From Aggregatibacter aphrophilus ATCC 33389 (GTDB taxonomy: Bacteria; Pseudomonadota; Gammaproteobacteria; Enterobacterales; Pasteurellaceae): DNA of 64,000 nucleotides. This document shows positions 56,909-64,000 of the stretch, piece by piece. Numbering within the stretch: position 1 is the stretch's first letter; the number at the start of each line of letters is the position of its first letter. A model generated the notes under the pieces. The model saw nothing but the letters and a program-made list of their open reading frames with translations, ran no database searches and was not told where the DNA came from. Position numbers and translations under genes: made by a program. The stretch lies in NCBI RefSeq assembly GCF_900636915.1, contig NZ_LR134327.1, positions 310,001 through 374,000 on the forward strand. Direction: 5' to 3'.

Positions 56909-57277
56909 TAACTTAATATTCAGCTTCTCACGGCTGGCAATCGTTTTTTGCGACTGCGTGAATATATTGGCAAAAATATGGGGGGTTGTAAAGCGGTTTT
57001 TGAGGGTAATTTCGATTTTTTGATAGTAAAAAATTTACCTAACTTAGGAAAAAATTTTACATACCTTGCGCATTTTTTAATCATTTTTATGTTGAGTTGA
57101 GTAAAAATTTTACTAAGTCAGCGTATTTTTAGTACTCTCATTGGGTAAAATTTTTACTACCTTTATATATTATAGCCATAGGCTATGTTTTTTTATTGTG
57201 TTTTTTATCTGTAAAATTATTCAAAAAATGAACGATAAATATAATTTGGTCTTTCGCAAAAAAATTCGGGCCAAAAG
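56909..57277. repeat. AT-rich region with four GTAAAAATTTTAC palindromes
   Basis: Four near-identical palindromes occur at 57026-57038 (GTAAAAAATTTAC), 57047-57060 (GGAAAAAATTTTAC), 57101-57113 (GTAAAAATTTTAC) and 57144-57157 (GGTAAAATTTTTAC). They lie in the 369-base gap between the winged-helix gene and the Icd-like gene. Iterons of a replication origin or operators for that winged-helix protein are the likely explanations. Confidence 0.65.
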
Positions 57278-57703
57278 CTAAAATGACTTTTTCCATTTAT
57301 CGCTCGGTCTTTCTGTCGCTTTGATAAATATTCCCGCCTTGTTTACATCATTTAGCGGAAAGCACGTTAAGGCATAAAGTGAGCATTGATTCTTGCCACC
57401 TTGTCGGGTGGTTTCAATAAAGCCGTTCTGTTCAAGCTCTTTTAGTCTGGTTCTTAGACTAGGGGCGGATAAGTTAAATTCTTGCTTAGATCGGCTTTGT
57501 GGCGCGGATAAATCCCCGTTATTCTTACGGTTATATTTTGCCAATAAGTGTAAAAAAGCCACTTTTGCGGAATTGCTTAAGCCTAAGAAGCTAGGGCTAT
57601 TGATTACATCATGCCGTAAGGCAGTGAATGTACTGTCATTAATACTTTTTTTCAGTTCGCTACGTTTACCGCTTCTGCCTTTTCTTTCTGCGTAACCCGT
57701 CAT
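57278..57703 (-). CDS. winged-helix protein, possible replication or regulatory protein
   Basis: 141 residues. A helix-turn-helix/winged-helix core (NSAKVAFLHLLAKYNRK ... APSLRTRLKELEQNGFIETT, outlined) matches phage replication- or regulator-type winged helices. It sits directly beside an array of four palindromes in the downstream gap, which suggests a Rep-type initiator or repressor. No catalytic primase domain is present. Confidence 0.7.
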   Translation of the reverse strand: MTGYAERKGRSGKRSELKKSINDSTFTALRHDVINSPSFLGLSNSAKVAFLHLLAKYNRKNNGDLSAPQSRSKQEFNLSAPSLRTRLKELEQNGFIETTRQGGKNQCSLYALTCFPLNDVNKAGIFIKATERPSDKWKKSF

Positions 57704-57774
57704 ATAATAAACCTGTTCAATTTATATTTAATCTTGCCTATGCCCATTCTTGAAGAAAGCATAGGCATTTTTGT

Positions 57775-58539
57775 TTATGAATGGTGGCGTTCCCGTTCTG
57801 CCAGTGTTATCAATCGTCCTTTGCGCTCGTAGTAGTTCATGCCTAAATTAATTAGCGCGGTGTTGGTGGCCTGCAAGGTTTTCAGGGTGTTTAGTTGTTC
57901 TGTGGTGAATCTGTCGCGCACATTGCCAATAATGCCTTGTTGTTTCTTCCACCGGCGCACGTTTTCACCTAGAACAAGACTATCCAGCATTTCCTGTTCC
58001 CTTGAGTAATAAAACGCTTTAGGGGCTTTATTAGTGCGCTGTAATGTTGCCTTGATTGCGTCCGTCATTTCTCGGTTATGGTCGATTGCCGCCAACCGTG
58101 CCTGTGTTTTGGCAAGCGTGTTTTTATAAACCGTTGGCGCAACCTGTCTTAACTGTCTTTCTGCGTCAATAAAGTGCTGTCTAACCGCTCTGCCGATTTC
58201 GTTCTTCTCCATTAAGCAAAGGTGCTTTGCCATATCAAGGGTAACGATATAATCAACCCTATTGTGTCCTCCTCGGGTTTCTTTTTGCTCGCCCATTTTG
58301 TCGTGCAAAAAACAATCACTTTCTTTGCTTGCCAATTTTGGCAAATCAACGACTAAACTTTGAACAATGGCAAAATCTTGATTTTCAATAAAGCCCGCTT
58401 GATTAATTCGCGCTTTAATCCATTTTGAATAATCCCGCCCCACTTTCAAAAGTCGGTGAACATCGCGTGCATTAATGCCTTGATTTCCACCATCAAGGGC
58501 TTGTGTGGTTTGTAATAGGTTTATAATTTCGGTTTTCAT
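57775..58539 (-). CDS. AntA/AntB-family antirepressor
   Basis: 254 residues. The N-terminal 130 residues (GINARDVHRLLKVGRDYSKWI ... VDYIVTLDMAKHLCLMEKNEIG, outlined) are an AntA/AntB domain; the remainder is a KilA-C-like C-terminal helix-rich region (RWKKQQGIIGNVRDRFTTEQL). Antirepressors inactivate CI-type repressors. It overlaps the next gene by 4 bases. It could release the neighbouring Mu-like prophage or another helper. Confidence 0.85.
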   Translation of the reverse strand: MKTEIINLLQTTQALDGGNQGINARDVHRLLKVGRDYSKWIKARINQAGFIENQDFAIVQSLVVDLPKLASKESDCFLHDKMGEQKETRGGHNRVDYIVTLDMAKHLCLMEKNEIGRAVRQHFIDAERQLRQVAPTVYKNTLAKTQARLAAIDHNREMTDAIKATLQRTNKAPKAFYYSREQEMLDSLVLGENVRRWKKQQGIIGNVRDRFTTEQLNTLKTLQATNTALINLGMNYYERKGRLITLAERERHHS

Positions 58540-58811
58540 GGTGTCATCTCCTTTAGTCGCTTTTCCATGCGCTCTAAATGTTTCTTGGTCGTGTAAAAGC
58601 TGGTTTTTAGTGATTCATTCAACAGGTGAGCGTCTATAGCGCACTCTAAATCGCTTACCTTGAGCTTTAATACATCCACCACCTCTTTTATTGGATAAGG
58701 CTCAAAATCGTCATACAGGCTCGGAAAAGTGAAGATTTGAGCCGATTTCTGATAATGTTTAACCGCTTGAAGTAAAATGAGCGGGTTATGTTTGGCGATT
58801 GCGCATTTCAT
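58536..58811 (-). CDS. small element protein, unknown function
   Basis: 91 residues beginning MKCAIAKHNPLILLQAVKHY. It is helical and polar; the middle contains FTFPSLYDDFEPYPIKEVVD. It overlaps the antirepressor gene by 4 bases, so the two are translated together. No known family is recognised. Confidence 0.6.
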   Translation of the reverse strand: MKCAIAKHNPLILLQAVKHYQKSAQIFTFPSLYDDFEPYPIKEVVDVLKLKVSDLECAIDAHLLNESLKTSFYTTKKHLERMEKRLKEMTP

Positions 58812-58832
58812 TAAATACTTATCCTTTCAGTT

Positions 58833-59216
58833 TTAAAAAGGTGATGTTTTAGTAGCGGATCTTTTTAATCTCGCCATTCCCTTAAATAGCCCTTTCATTC
58901 CTCGCGGAATCGCAAAAGGGTGCGGAGGCGGTTCAGGCGGTTGATAAGGCTCACCGCTTAATAAATCCGCCCGCCATGTTCTCAAGCGGTAATGTGGCAA
59001 GGTTTCCCCACGCTGTTGCATTTCTGCCTTTTCCTGCTCAATTTGTTCCGCTACTCGATAATGGTTCAGTAACTCGCTGGCTTTTGCCCGTAGTGTGTGC
59101 GGTTTCATTCTGCCGGCACGCCCTTCCCCTAATACCATTCGCAAAGCGTGCGTTGCATTGCCCATTCGGGCGTAGGTTTTCGCAAATTGGTTTCGTATTT
59201 CGCGGCCATATCCCAT
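58833..59216 (-). CDS. element protein of unknown function
   Basis: 127 residues (MGYGREIRNQFAKTYARMGNA). A basic helical N-terminal half is followed by a proline-rich segment (PYQPPEPPPHPFAIP) and a short basic tail. Basic residues suggest nucleic-acid binding, but no domain is recognised. Two module-boundary repeats lie directly upstream. Confidence 0.6.
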   Translation of the reverse strand: MGYGREIRNQFAKTYARMGNATHALRMVLGEGRAGRMKPHTLRAKASELLNHYRVAEQIEQEKAEMQQRGETLPHYRLRTWRADLLSGEPYQPPEPPPHPFAIPRGMKGLFKGMARLKRSATKTSPF

Positions 59217-59260
59217 CGTTTTAAATTCCCCTTAATTGCTTTTGTGCAATATGCACCTAT

Positions 59261-59293
59261 CCTGAACTTCCTCGCGCGCGTACTGGTCGCAAA
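59261..59293 (+). repeat. module-boundary repeat, copy 1
   Basis: 33-bp sequence with core CTCGCGCGCGTACTGGTCGC, identical to 59328-59360. A 34-bp spacer separates the two copies, giving a 67-bp period. Confidence 0.85.
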
Positions 59294-59327
59294 CCATGAT
59301 CCAAGTGGCAGAGAGCGGGGAAAATAG

Positions 59328-59360
59328 CCTGAACTTCCTCGCGCGCGTACTGGTCGCAAA
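59328..59360 (+). repeat. module-boundary repeat, copy 2
   Basis: Second exact copy of the 33-bp repeat, just after the stop of the 59368 gene. Confidence 0.85.
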
Positions 59361-59367
59361 ACTCTCT

Positions 59368-59598
59368 TTAGTCCACCACCGACAAATCGACCGATTCGCC
59401 TTTGTCTTCTTGATTGCTAATTAGCATTTCAAGCTGTCCTTTCAGTAGGTCTATTTCCATCAGGGCATAAGTGGCTTGGTCGCAAATAAACTCTAAAGCG
59501 TCTTTGTGCGTGAACGGAATTTGTACCTTTTGCCCGGTCTCATCAATTCGGGTTTGTGTTATTTTTCCATCAAGTGATAAATCAGCCATTTCATACAT
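59368..59598 (-). CDS. small element protein, unknown function
   Basis: 76 residues if started at ATG 59598; alternatives are ATG 59589 or GTG 59634. The mature part includes LDGKITQTRIDETGQKVQI and a helical C-terminus. No family or function is recognised. Confidence 0.5.
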   Translation of the reverse strand: MYEMADLSLDGKITQTRIDETGQKVQIPFTHKDALEFICDQATYALMEIDLLKGQLEMLISNQEDKGESVDLSVVD

Positions 59599-59681
59599 AC
59601 GCTCAATAATTGCGTAAATGCTCCATAGCGTCACTGTGTTGCATTTTGGGGGCTAGGTTAATGATTGTGTATTATTCATAG

Positions 59682-59954
59682 TTAAAATCCCTCTATGCTC
59701 GTCTCATTGCGTTTTTGGCTTACTGCGTTTTCATGTAAAACATAAACACCTACACGGTGAATTAAGCCGGTGTTGTCGGTTTCATCACGAAAGAACGTAT
59801 CAATCAAATAACCTTGATTGCGCAATTCCTTAATACGTGCCGGCGGGGAGTACACGCCCATTTGGCGTAGTTCGTTAGTGCTGTGCGGGCGCTCTCTCAG
59901 TCGTTCAATGGTGAATCGGCGTTGTTCGCCTGTGCTGGTGGTGGAAATAATCAT
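59682..59954 (-). CDS. small helix-turn-helix protein
   Basis: 90 residues from ATG at 59954 after AGGAGGGCGTTA. The segment FTIERLRERPHSTNELRQMGV and YSPPARIKELRNQGYLIDT are a winged-helix pattern common in phage satellite gene neighbourhoods. It overlaps the AlpA gene's 3' end region only through its upstream extension. Likely a regulator or adaptor. Confidence 0.7.
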   Translation of the reverse strand: MIISTTSTGEQRRFTIERLRERPHSTNELRQMGVYSPPARIKELRNQGYLIDTFFRDETDNTGLIHRVGVYVLHENAVSQKRNETSIEGF

Positions 59955-59964
59955 TAACGCCCTC

Positions 59965-60174
59965 CTATGCTCTCGCTTCTGCCAGCTTGGCAATGTAAGA
60001 GTTAATTTCGCTTTCCAAGTAACCGACTGAATTAACCCCTAATTGAATTTTCTTTGGAAAGTCCGGGCGGTAACGTTTCGATTTAGGGTTTTGCCAATCG
60101 GCAAAGGTGGATTTGCTTACGCCTAGCATTTTCATAGTGTCAAGGCGGCGGATAATGCGATCTGATTGATTCAT
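59965..60174 (-). CDS. AlpA-family transcriptional regulator
   Basis: 69 residues. The AlpA/excisionase helix-turn-helix pattern (RRLDTMKMLGVSKSTFADW, then RPDFPKKIQLG and VGYLESEINSYI) is clear. AlpA proteins activate satellite genes or act as excisionase-like factors with the integrase. Two TTAACNGTTAA-type operators and a terminator lie upstream of it. Confidence 0.9.
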   Translation of the reverse strand: MNQSDRIIRRLDTMKMLGVSKSTFADWQNPKSKRYRPDFPKKIQLGVNSVGYLESEINSYIAKLAEARA

Positions 60175-60292
60175 TATGTTTTACTCCGTACTGGTTGGAA
60201 TGGTTAAAGCCGCTTAGGGCTTCGTTGTGTCGGAGTGGATTATGGAGGAGGGTTTTTAGGGTGGAAATGACGCCAACTGTCAATCAATTTCT

Positions 60293-60325
60293 TTAACAGT
60301 TAATTCATCTCTTTAACCGTTAAAG
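60293..60325. promoter_or_regulatory. paired TTAACNGTTAA operators upstream of alpA
   Basis: TTAACAGTTAA (60293-60303) and CTTTAACCGTTAAAG (60311-60325) are near-identical palindromes, 18 bases apart centre to centre, in the 190-base gap between the AlpA and unknown genes. They probably bind a small regulator such as AlpA itself. Confidence 0.65.
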
Positions 60326-60328
60326 AAA

Positions 60329-60362
60329 CAAAAAAGCCGTCAGTAAATTACTGACGGCTTTA
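60329..60362 (-). terminator. terminator after the 60368-60931 gene
   Basis: AAGCCGTCAGTAATTTACTGACGGCTT with a T run (minus strand), directly after the stop of the gene at 60368. Confidence 0.9.
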
Positions 60363-60367
60363 AATGA

Positions 60368-60931
60368 TTAAGTTTTATTTTTTCTTTTGGGGTTATATTG
60401 AGCTATCCATCTTTTTATTTGAGCGTGAGACTTTTCTGATATGCCCTCTTTTCGTATATGTTCAGCTATATCATCAAGCGATAATCTGGGGGTACGTTTC
60501 CACATTGTAACGGCTTCTTCAATCGCTTTTTGCTTACTCGGATCTTCTATTGTTTTTCTCTTTGCTCTAATTCTTTTAGCTGTTAATGTTGTTCGATATT
60601 TATAGCTATCCGCTAATTGCAATATATACTTTCTAATTTTTACCAGCCTTTTTAAATTGGTTTTTAGTTTCTTTAATTCTTCAATTTTTTCTTCATTTAC
60701 GGTTTCTAACTCAGCTAATAAAGTATTTTCTAATGGAACTGTAAAATATTTATCGATTGTATGAAGTGCGTATTTTATACCCTTGTAAATTTTTTCATCT
60801 TTAGTAAATTCTGTTTGTGGTTTTCCTTTTATAGAATAACAGTGATCTAGCATTTTCTTTTTATCGATCAATGCTTGCGTACTTTTTTTTATATGCTCTA
60901 CTTCATCAAGTAAAGAATGTTCATGCTCCAT
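60368..60931 (-). CDS. element protein of unknown function with C-terminal HTH-like segment
   Basis: 187 residues. Two long helical stretches with a coiled-coil look (LLAELETVNEEKIEELKKLK; about 70-90) are followed by a C-terminal segment resembling a helix-turn-helix (LSLDDIAEHIRKEGISEKSHAQIKRWI, outlined). It is the first gene after the integrase and has its own terminator. Function not recognised. Confidence 0.65.
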   Translation of the reverse strand: MEHEHSLLDEVEHIKKSTQALIDKKKMLDHCYSIKGKPQTEFTKDEKIYKGIKYALHTIDKYFTVPLENTLLAELETVNEEKIEELKKLKTNLKRLVKIRKYILQLADSYKYRTTLTAKRIRAKRKTIEDPSKQKAIEEAVTMWKRTPRLSLDDIAEHIRKEGISEKSHAQIKRWIAQYNPKRKNKT

Positions 60932-60994
60932 AAACGCTCCTAGTTGTTCTTTGTTAATTACAAACGATCAAATTCCGCCAAAATCGACCGCACT

Positions 60995-62239
60995 TTAAGC
61001 TACAATCTTCAAATGAAACTGCGGCAAAGTGCCTTGTGAGGATTGTTCTACAAAATCCGCCCATGCTTGCAATAGCTTGAATCGCTGTTCTAATTTTTCC
61101 CCTCTGTCATAGGCAGTTTTTACTCGGTCTGAATTGAGGTGTGATAGTGCTACCTCAATCAAATCACTATTAAAGCCCTGATCGTTTAAATAGGTGCTAG
61201 CGATACTGCGTAAACCGTGCGCTACCAATTTACCGGCATAGCCCATTCGCTTAATGGCAGCGTTTGCCGTTTGCGTATTAACGTGGGTTTGTGGGTTCTT
61301 TACGCTGGGGAATAGGTAAGTTTTTCCGCCACTCAATTTTTTAATTTGTCCTAACAGGGCTAAGGCTTGCCGTGATAACGTGATTCTATGTTCAATGCCG
61401 CGTTTCATTTGCTCTGCCGGAATCGTCCATATTCTGTTTTTCTCGTCAATATCCGCCCATTTCGCCGTAGCCGCTTCGTTCGGTCTTGTCATGGTGAGCA
61501 GTTGCCATAAAATCAAATAACGCGTCTGTAAGTGAATCTGAGCGTTTTGTAGCGTGAACATAAATTCGCTTAAATCCTCAGGCTTAAGGGTTTTAAAATG
61601 TTCAACCGTTGGGCTGTCAAATTCCTTTGCGATATTCGCCGTTGGATTAAAAGAAATTAAGTCTCGGTGTAGGGCGTAAGTCATGATCTCGTTATGCTTC
61701 TGAATCGTCCGTTTGAGCTTTTCTAAGTGTCCTTCATCTTGATATTGCTTAAATGCTTTTAATGCCATTGGCGCGGTAATTTGAGAAATGGGTAAATGTC
61801 CGAAATGTGGCAATAAGCAACGATTAATCAAGCTTATAACGTCCTTTTGATAATTATCTGAAAAGTTTTTTTTGGTTTTGCGATACTCAAGCCACGCCCA
61901 CGCCACTGCTTCATAGGTATTATTCAGCTCATTTTGCTTAGCTTGTTCTTGCTGTTGGCGATAGATTGCCGGATCGATATTCTGCGCAAGTAAAGATAAA
62001 TATTCCTCTCTAATTGCTCTTGCCTGCTGTAAGGAAATATCAGGGTATTTGCCAACGCCAATTAACGCCCTTTTCTTTGGTTGCGTGAAAGGCTTGTAAT
62101 AGTTAAACCGCCATAACTTAGCCCCATTGGGTTTAACCAACAGATAAAGCCCTTTGCCATCGGATAGGGTAAATTCCTTTTCCTGCGGCTTGGCTTTGTC
62201 TATTTTCGTGCTGTTTAACGGCGTGATTGTGCGTGCCAT
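60995..62239 (-). CDS. tyrosine integrase (P4 type, DUF4102 N-terminus)
   Basis: 414 residues. The N-terminal arm-binding domain (about 1-95; LSDGKGLYLLVKPNGAKLWRF) is followed by a SAM-like core-binding domain and a catalytic domain with R252 (TRPNEA), H341-x2-R344 (HGLR), H367 and nucleophile Y377 (AYDRG). It catalyses integration and excision at the att repeats. It is the gene nearest the right boundary repeat and the ssrA gene. An uptake-signal-like sequence lies just downstream near 60986. Confidence 0.96.
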   Translation of the reverse strand: MARTITPLNSTKIDKAKPQEKEFTLSDGKGLYLLVKPNGAKLWRFNYYKPFTQPKKRALIGVGKYPDISLQQARAIREEYLSLLAQNIDPAIYRQQQEQAKQNELNNTYEAVAWAWLEYRKTKKNFSDNYQKDVISLINRCLLPHFGHLPISQITAPMALKAFKQYQDEGHLEKLKRTIQKHNEIMTYALHRDLISFNPTANIAKEFDSPTVEHFKTLKPEDLSEFMFTLQNAQIHLQTRYLILWQLLTMTRPNEAATAKWADIDEKNRIWTIPAEQMKRGIEHRITLSRQALALLGQIKKLSGGKTYLFPSVKNPQTHVNTQTANAAIKRMGYAGKLVAHGLRSIASTYLNDQGFNSDLIEVALSHLNSDRVKTAYDRGEKLEQRFKLLQAWADFVEQSSQGTLPQFHLKIVA

Positions 62240-62359
62240 ATTGCTTCTTTCTGAGAGTTGAAAACTGTTCTAAATAACTCCGACGGAGATTCAGACTTTT
62301 AAAAATTTGGATATAGCCAAAACATGAGCAAAACCTTTTGCTAACAGGTTTTGTATGGT

Positions 62360-62417
62360 TTTAGTTATACCGATTTTGTTATACGGCTATCAGTATAACT
62401 AAACGTATAACTAAAAT
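62360..62417 (+). repeat. GTTATAC/GTATAAC cluster including candidate attR
   Basis: Three to four heptamers of GTTATAC or its complement lie between 62362 and 62417, the last two inside the 25-bp repeat that matches the left end (62393-62417). Such clusters upstream of an integrase gene are typical of arm-type or accessory sites. The sequence to the right (to 62526) contains the ssrA terminator. Confidence 0.7.
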
Positions 62418-62456
62418 TCAAGGATTTTATAGGATTGGGTAGGAACGCTTAGGATA

Positions 62457-62494
62457 TAAAAAAGCCCTTGAGGTTAATATTTTCAAGGGCTTTT
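62457..62494 (-). terminator. ssrA terminator
   Basis: AAGCCCTTGAAAATATTAACCTCAAGGGCTT (minus strand, outlined) followed by TTTTATATCC. It ends the ssrA transcript and shows that the integrated element does not disrupt ssrA. Confidence 0.85.
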
Positions 62495-62526
62495 AGGATT
62501 TGATAAGTTTGCTTTGGATTGTTATT

Positions 62527-62892
62527 TGGTGGAGCTGGGGGGAGTTGAACCCCCGTCCGAAATTCCTCTACCGTTAGTACTACACGTTTAGTCAGTCTTT
62601 AAGATTCGCTTAACCCTGCGGACAGACACGCGATAATTAAGCTAGTTTGATTTAATTTAATGCTTCGATCCTCAAACGGCGGCGTCCACACGATCTCGTT
62701 TGGGTTTGACTCCGCTTTATCCCCGTCTTACGAGCGGAAGCTGGGGAGCGAAGGCTATGAGCAGGTTATTAAGCTGCTAAAGCGTATTGTTCGTCGTTTG
62801 CGACTATTTTTTTGCGGTTTATTTACGAGGCCTACCGCACCTCGACGTGCACCTCGGGCTTCGCTAATCCCGTCGAATCCAGAATCAGCCCC
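62527..62892 (-). ncRNA. ssrA: tmRNA (ssrA)
   Basis: 366 bases on the minus strand. The 5' end GGGGCTGATTCTGGATTCGAC and 3' end GGTTCAACTCCCCCCAGCTCCACCA, outlined here, form the tRNA-like domain with G-U pair; the resume reading frame is GCA AAC GAC GAA CAA TAC GCT TTA GCA GCT TAA, tag A-ANDEQYALAA. It rescues stalled ribosomes. The 3' domain carries an encoded CCA. Confidence 0.97.
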
Positions 62893-63101
62893 AAAAGTGG
62901 CGTAAGAATAGCAAAATTCCACGTCAAATAAAAGCCTGATCATCAGTCAGAAACCATTCCCTACGTTATGTTTGGGCAAATCCCTCTTGTTTCAATGATA
63001 ATTTTCTATACAAAAGTCCTAAAATGTGATCTGGCTCCCAGTTTTAAAATTGAATTTTCATACACTAGGAATTGAATAATAAGAAATCCAAGGAGAAAAG
63101 G

Positions 63102-64000
63102 ATGAATAACCCCTTCAAAGTTTCATTGTTAGCCATTATTTCCGCACTTGCTTTCCATGCTACCGCCAATACACAAGCGGTGCAGGTGCTGGAACCACAA
63201 ATTAACTACCAACAATTACTAACCCAGCGACAAGTCGTGGATGATTTAATCGCACAAGCGGTGAAAATCCAAAACTCACCGGCGCGCGTGTCCAATGCAG
63301 GATTCACGGCGAAATTGCCAAGTAACATGGAACGCATTGCCGCGATTTTGTTGGAAGCCTATGAGTTAGAACCTTATCGCGTGGATTTTTTATTTGGTGC
63401 CGCCAACGCGAATATTTATAACGGCAACACCGACAAAGCTATCGAGCTATATCAAAAAGTCTTGAACGTTGCACCGGACGATGTCAAAGCACATATTTAC
63501 TTAACCGCATGGCATCGTTTCAAAGGCAACAAAGCAGAAAGTGACAATCACTTCAAACAGTTAAAAAATCTTGCGCCGCCAAAAGCCGCAGAACTTGAAA
63601 ACCTGTTCAGCATTATCGACAGCGTAGCGAGCCAACCGATTAGCGACAAATTAGATCATAAATTGCCGGAACAATCTGCCATTATCACCTTGGGTTATGC
63701 GCTAAACCCTGATGGCAGCATGCACGACATCTTAATTCAACGCTTGGAAAAAACCTTAGAAATCGCCAATCAAAACCCTCACGCCTTAATTATCGTCACC
63801 GGGGGCGTACCGCAAAATAACCAAACGGAAGGCGCGTTAATGAAACAGTGGCTCATTGACAAAGGTATTGACGCCAAACGCATTTACGCCGATAACTATG
63901 CCCGTTCAACCGTGGAAAATGCCTTGTTCTCCCGTTATTCCTTAGCCAAACACCACATCAAACACGCCGTCCTCATTAGCTCCGGCAGTCATGTGCGTCG
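63102..64000 (+). CDS. secreted DUF218-domain protein (YdcF/ElyC type), partial
   Basis: The reading frame starts at ATG 63102 after AAGGAGAAAAGG and runs off the window. A signal peptide (NPFKVSLLAIISALAFHATA) is followed by a tetratricopeptide-like helical region (YNGNTDKAIELYQKVLNVAPDDVKAHIYL) and a DUF218 segment (AIITLGYALNPDGSMHDILI ... VTGGVPQNNQTEGALMKQWL ... DNYARSTVENALFSRY, outlined). DUF218 proteins act in envelope maintenance in some relatives; the role here is inferred. Its C-terminus is not visible. Confidence 0.88.
   Translation, partial: MNNPFKVSLLAIISALAFHATANTQAVQVLEPQINYQQLLTQRQVVDDLIAQAVKIQNSPARVSNAGFTAKLPSNMERIAAILLEAYELEPYRVDFLFGAANANIYNGNTDKAIELYQKVLNVAPDDVKAHIYLTAWHRFKGNKAESDNHFKQLKNLAPPKAAELENLFSIIDSVASQPISDKLDHKLPEQSAIITLGYALNPDGSMHDILIQRLEKTLEIANQNPHALIIVTGGVPQNNQTEGALMKQWLIDKGIDAKRIYADNYARSTVENALFSRYSLAKHHIKHAVLISSGSHVR

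Larger units (their letters stand above)
54160..62417. mobile_element. ~8.3 kb integrative element (satellite-like) near ssrA
   Basis: Bounded by a 25-bp direct repeat (54160-54184 and 62393-62417). Minus-strand genes from right to left: tyrosine integrase, unknown, AlpA regulator, small winged-helix protein, several small genes, AntA/AntB-type antirepressor, a winged-helix protein beside iteron-like repeats, an Icd-like protein, three small genes, and a RelE/HigB-HigA toxin-antitoxin pair. No capsid or tail gene is present. It lies beyond the ssrA terminator. This resembles a P4-type or PICI-type satellite or a highly reduced prophage; neither class can be settled by eye. Confidence 0.8.

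Noticed and set aside
59129..59359. Open frame spanning the boundary repeats (76 codons)
   Set aside because: It only reads through the GC-rich repeat, overlaps a better-supported gene and lacks a ribosome site.
59261..59360. CRISPR array with one spacer
   Set aside because: Only two repeats, no cas genes, and solitary copies of the repeat elsewhere in the element.
62527..62580. Integration of the element into the ssrA 3' end
   Set aside because: No second copy of the ssrA 3' sequence is found at the left end, while a 25-bp repeat is found outside the ssrA terminator; insertion inside ssrA is not supported.
62660..62905. Open frames across the tmRNA gene
   Set aside because: They arise from the structured RNA sequence; the tmRNA explains the region.

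Overview
The window looks like a chromosomal segment of a member of the Pasteurellaceae, most likely Aggregatibacter or a close Haemophilus relative. The main sign is the Hin-type DNA uptake signal (core AAGTGCGGT), which occurs dozens of times and often as inverted pairs in intergenic hairpins. The rpoBC, rplKAJL, nudC-hemE-yjaG-hupA, glmS and ssrA genes agree. The genus is an inference from sequence style, not a search result.

Layout. (1) 1-25812: a Mu-like transposable prophage, running leftwards from its repressor end (right) into the late genes; its far end lies outside the window. The early block has repressor, Ner, MuA and MuB; a middle block of small genes follows, then GemA and Mor; then lysis genes and a Mu-type head set (gp27, gp28, gp29, gp30, gpG, gpI, gpT). 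The tail is not Mu-like: a tube protein, a G/T-type chaperone pair with a probable -1 frameshift, and a tape measure protein suggest a long non-contractile tail. An orphan tRNA-like cloverleaf lies on the opposite strand between the gp30 and gpG genes. (2) The prophage end (...TACA, then CTTGC) lies inside cpxR, of which only the 3' part remains, followed by intact cpxA. (3) 27729-40240: housekeeping genes (gltS, dtd, a BrkB-family protein, a YchJ-type SEC-C protein, a MOSC protein, a HerA-type ATPase, a methyltransferase, glmS, a DeoR-family regulator, hupA, yjaG, hemE, nudC). (4) 40241-52481: the transcription/translation cluster rpoC-rpoB-rplL-rplJ-rplA-rplK-nusG-secE, all on the minus strand, with an L10 leader and an rplL-rpoB hairpin. 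(5) 53346-53861: an orphan hcp (type VI secretion tube protein). (6) 54160-62417: an ~8.3 kb integrative element bounded by a 25-bp direct repeat, with a P4-type integrase, an AlpA regulator, an AntA/AntB-type antirepressor, an Icd-like protein, an iteron-like AT-rich region and a HigBA/RelE-type toxin-antitoxin pair. No structural genes are seen, so it resembles a phage satellite or reduced prophage. A GC-alternating repeat lies at its module boundaries. (7) 62527-62892: ssrA (tmRNA), then the start of a secreted DUF218-type protein that runs off the window.

How it works together: the prophage has disrupted the response regulator of the CpxRA envelope-stress pair while leaving the kinase, and a second element sits just beyond the ssrA terminator. 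The most unusual signals are the tRNA-like element in the prophage, the frameshift-coupled tail chaperone, the module-boundary repeat of the ssrA-proximal element, and the palindromic iteron-like array beside its putative replication/regulatory gene.
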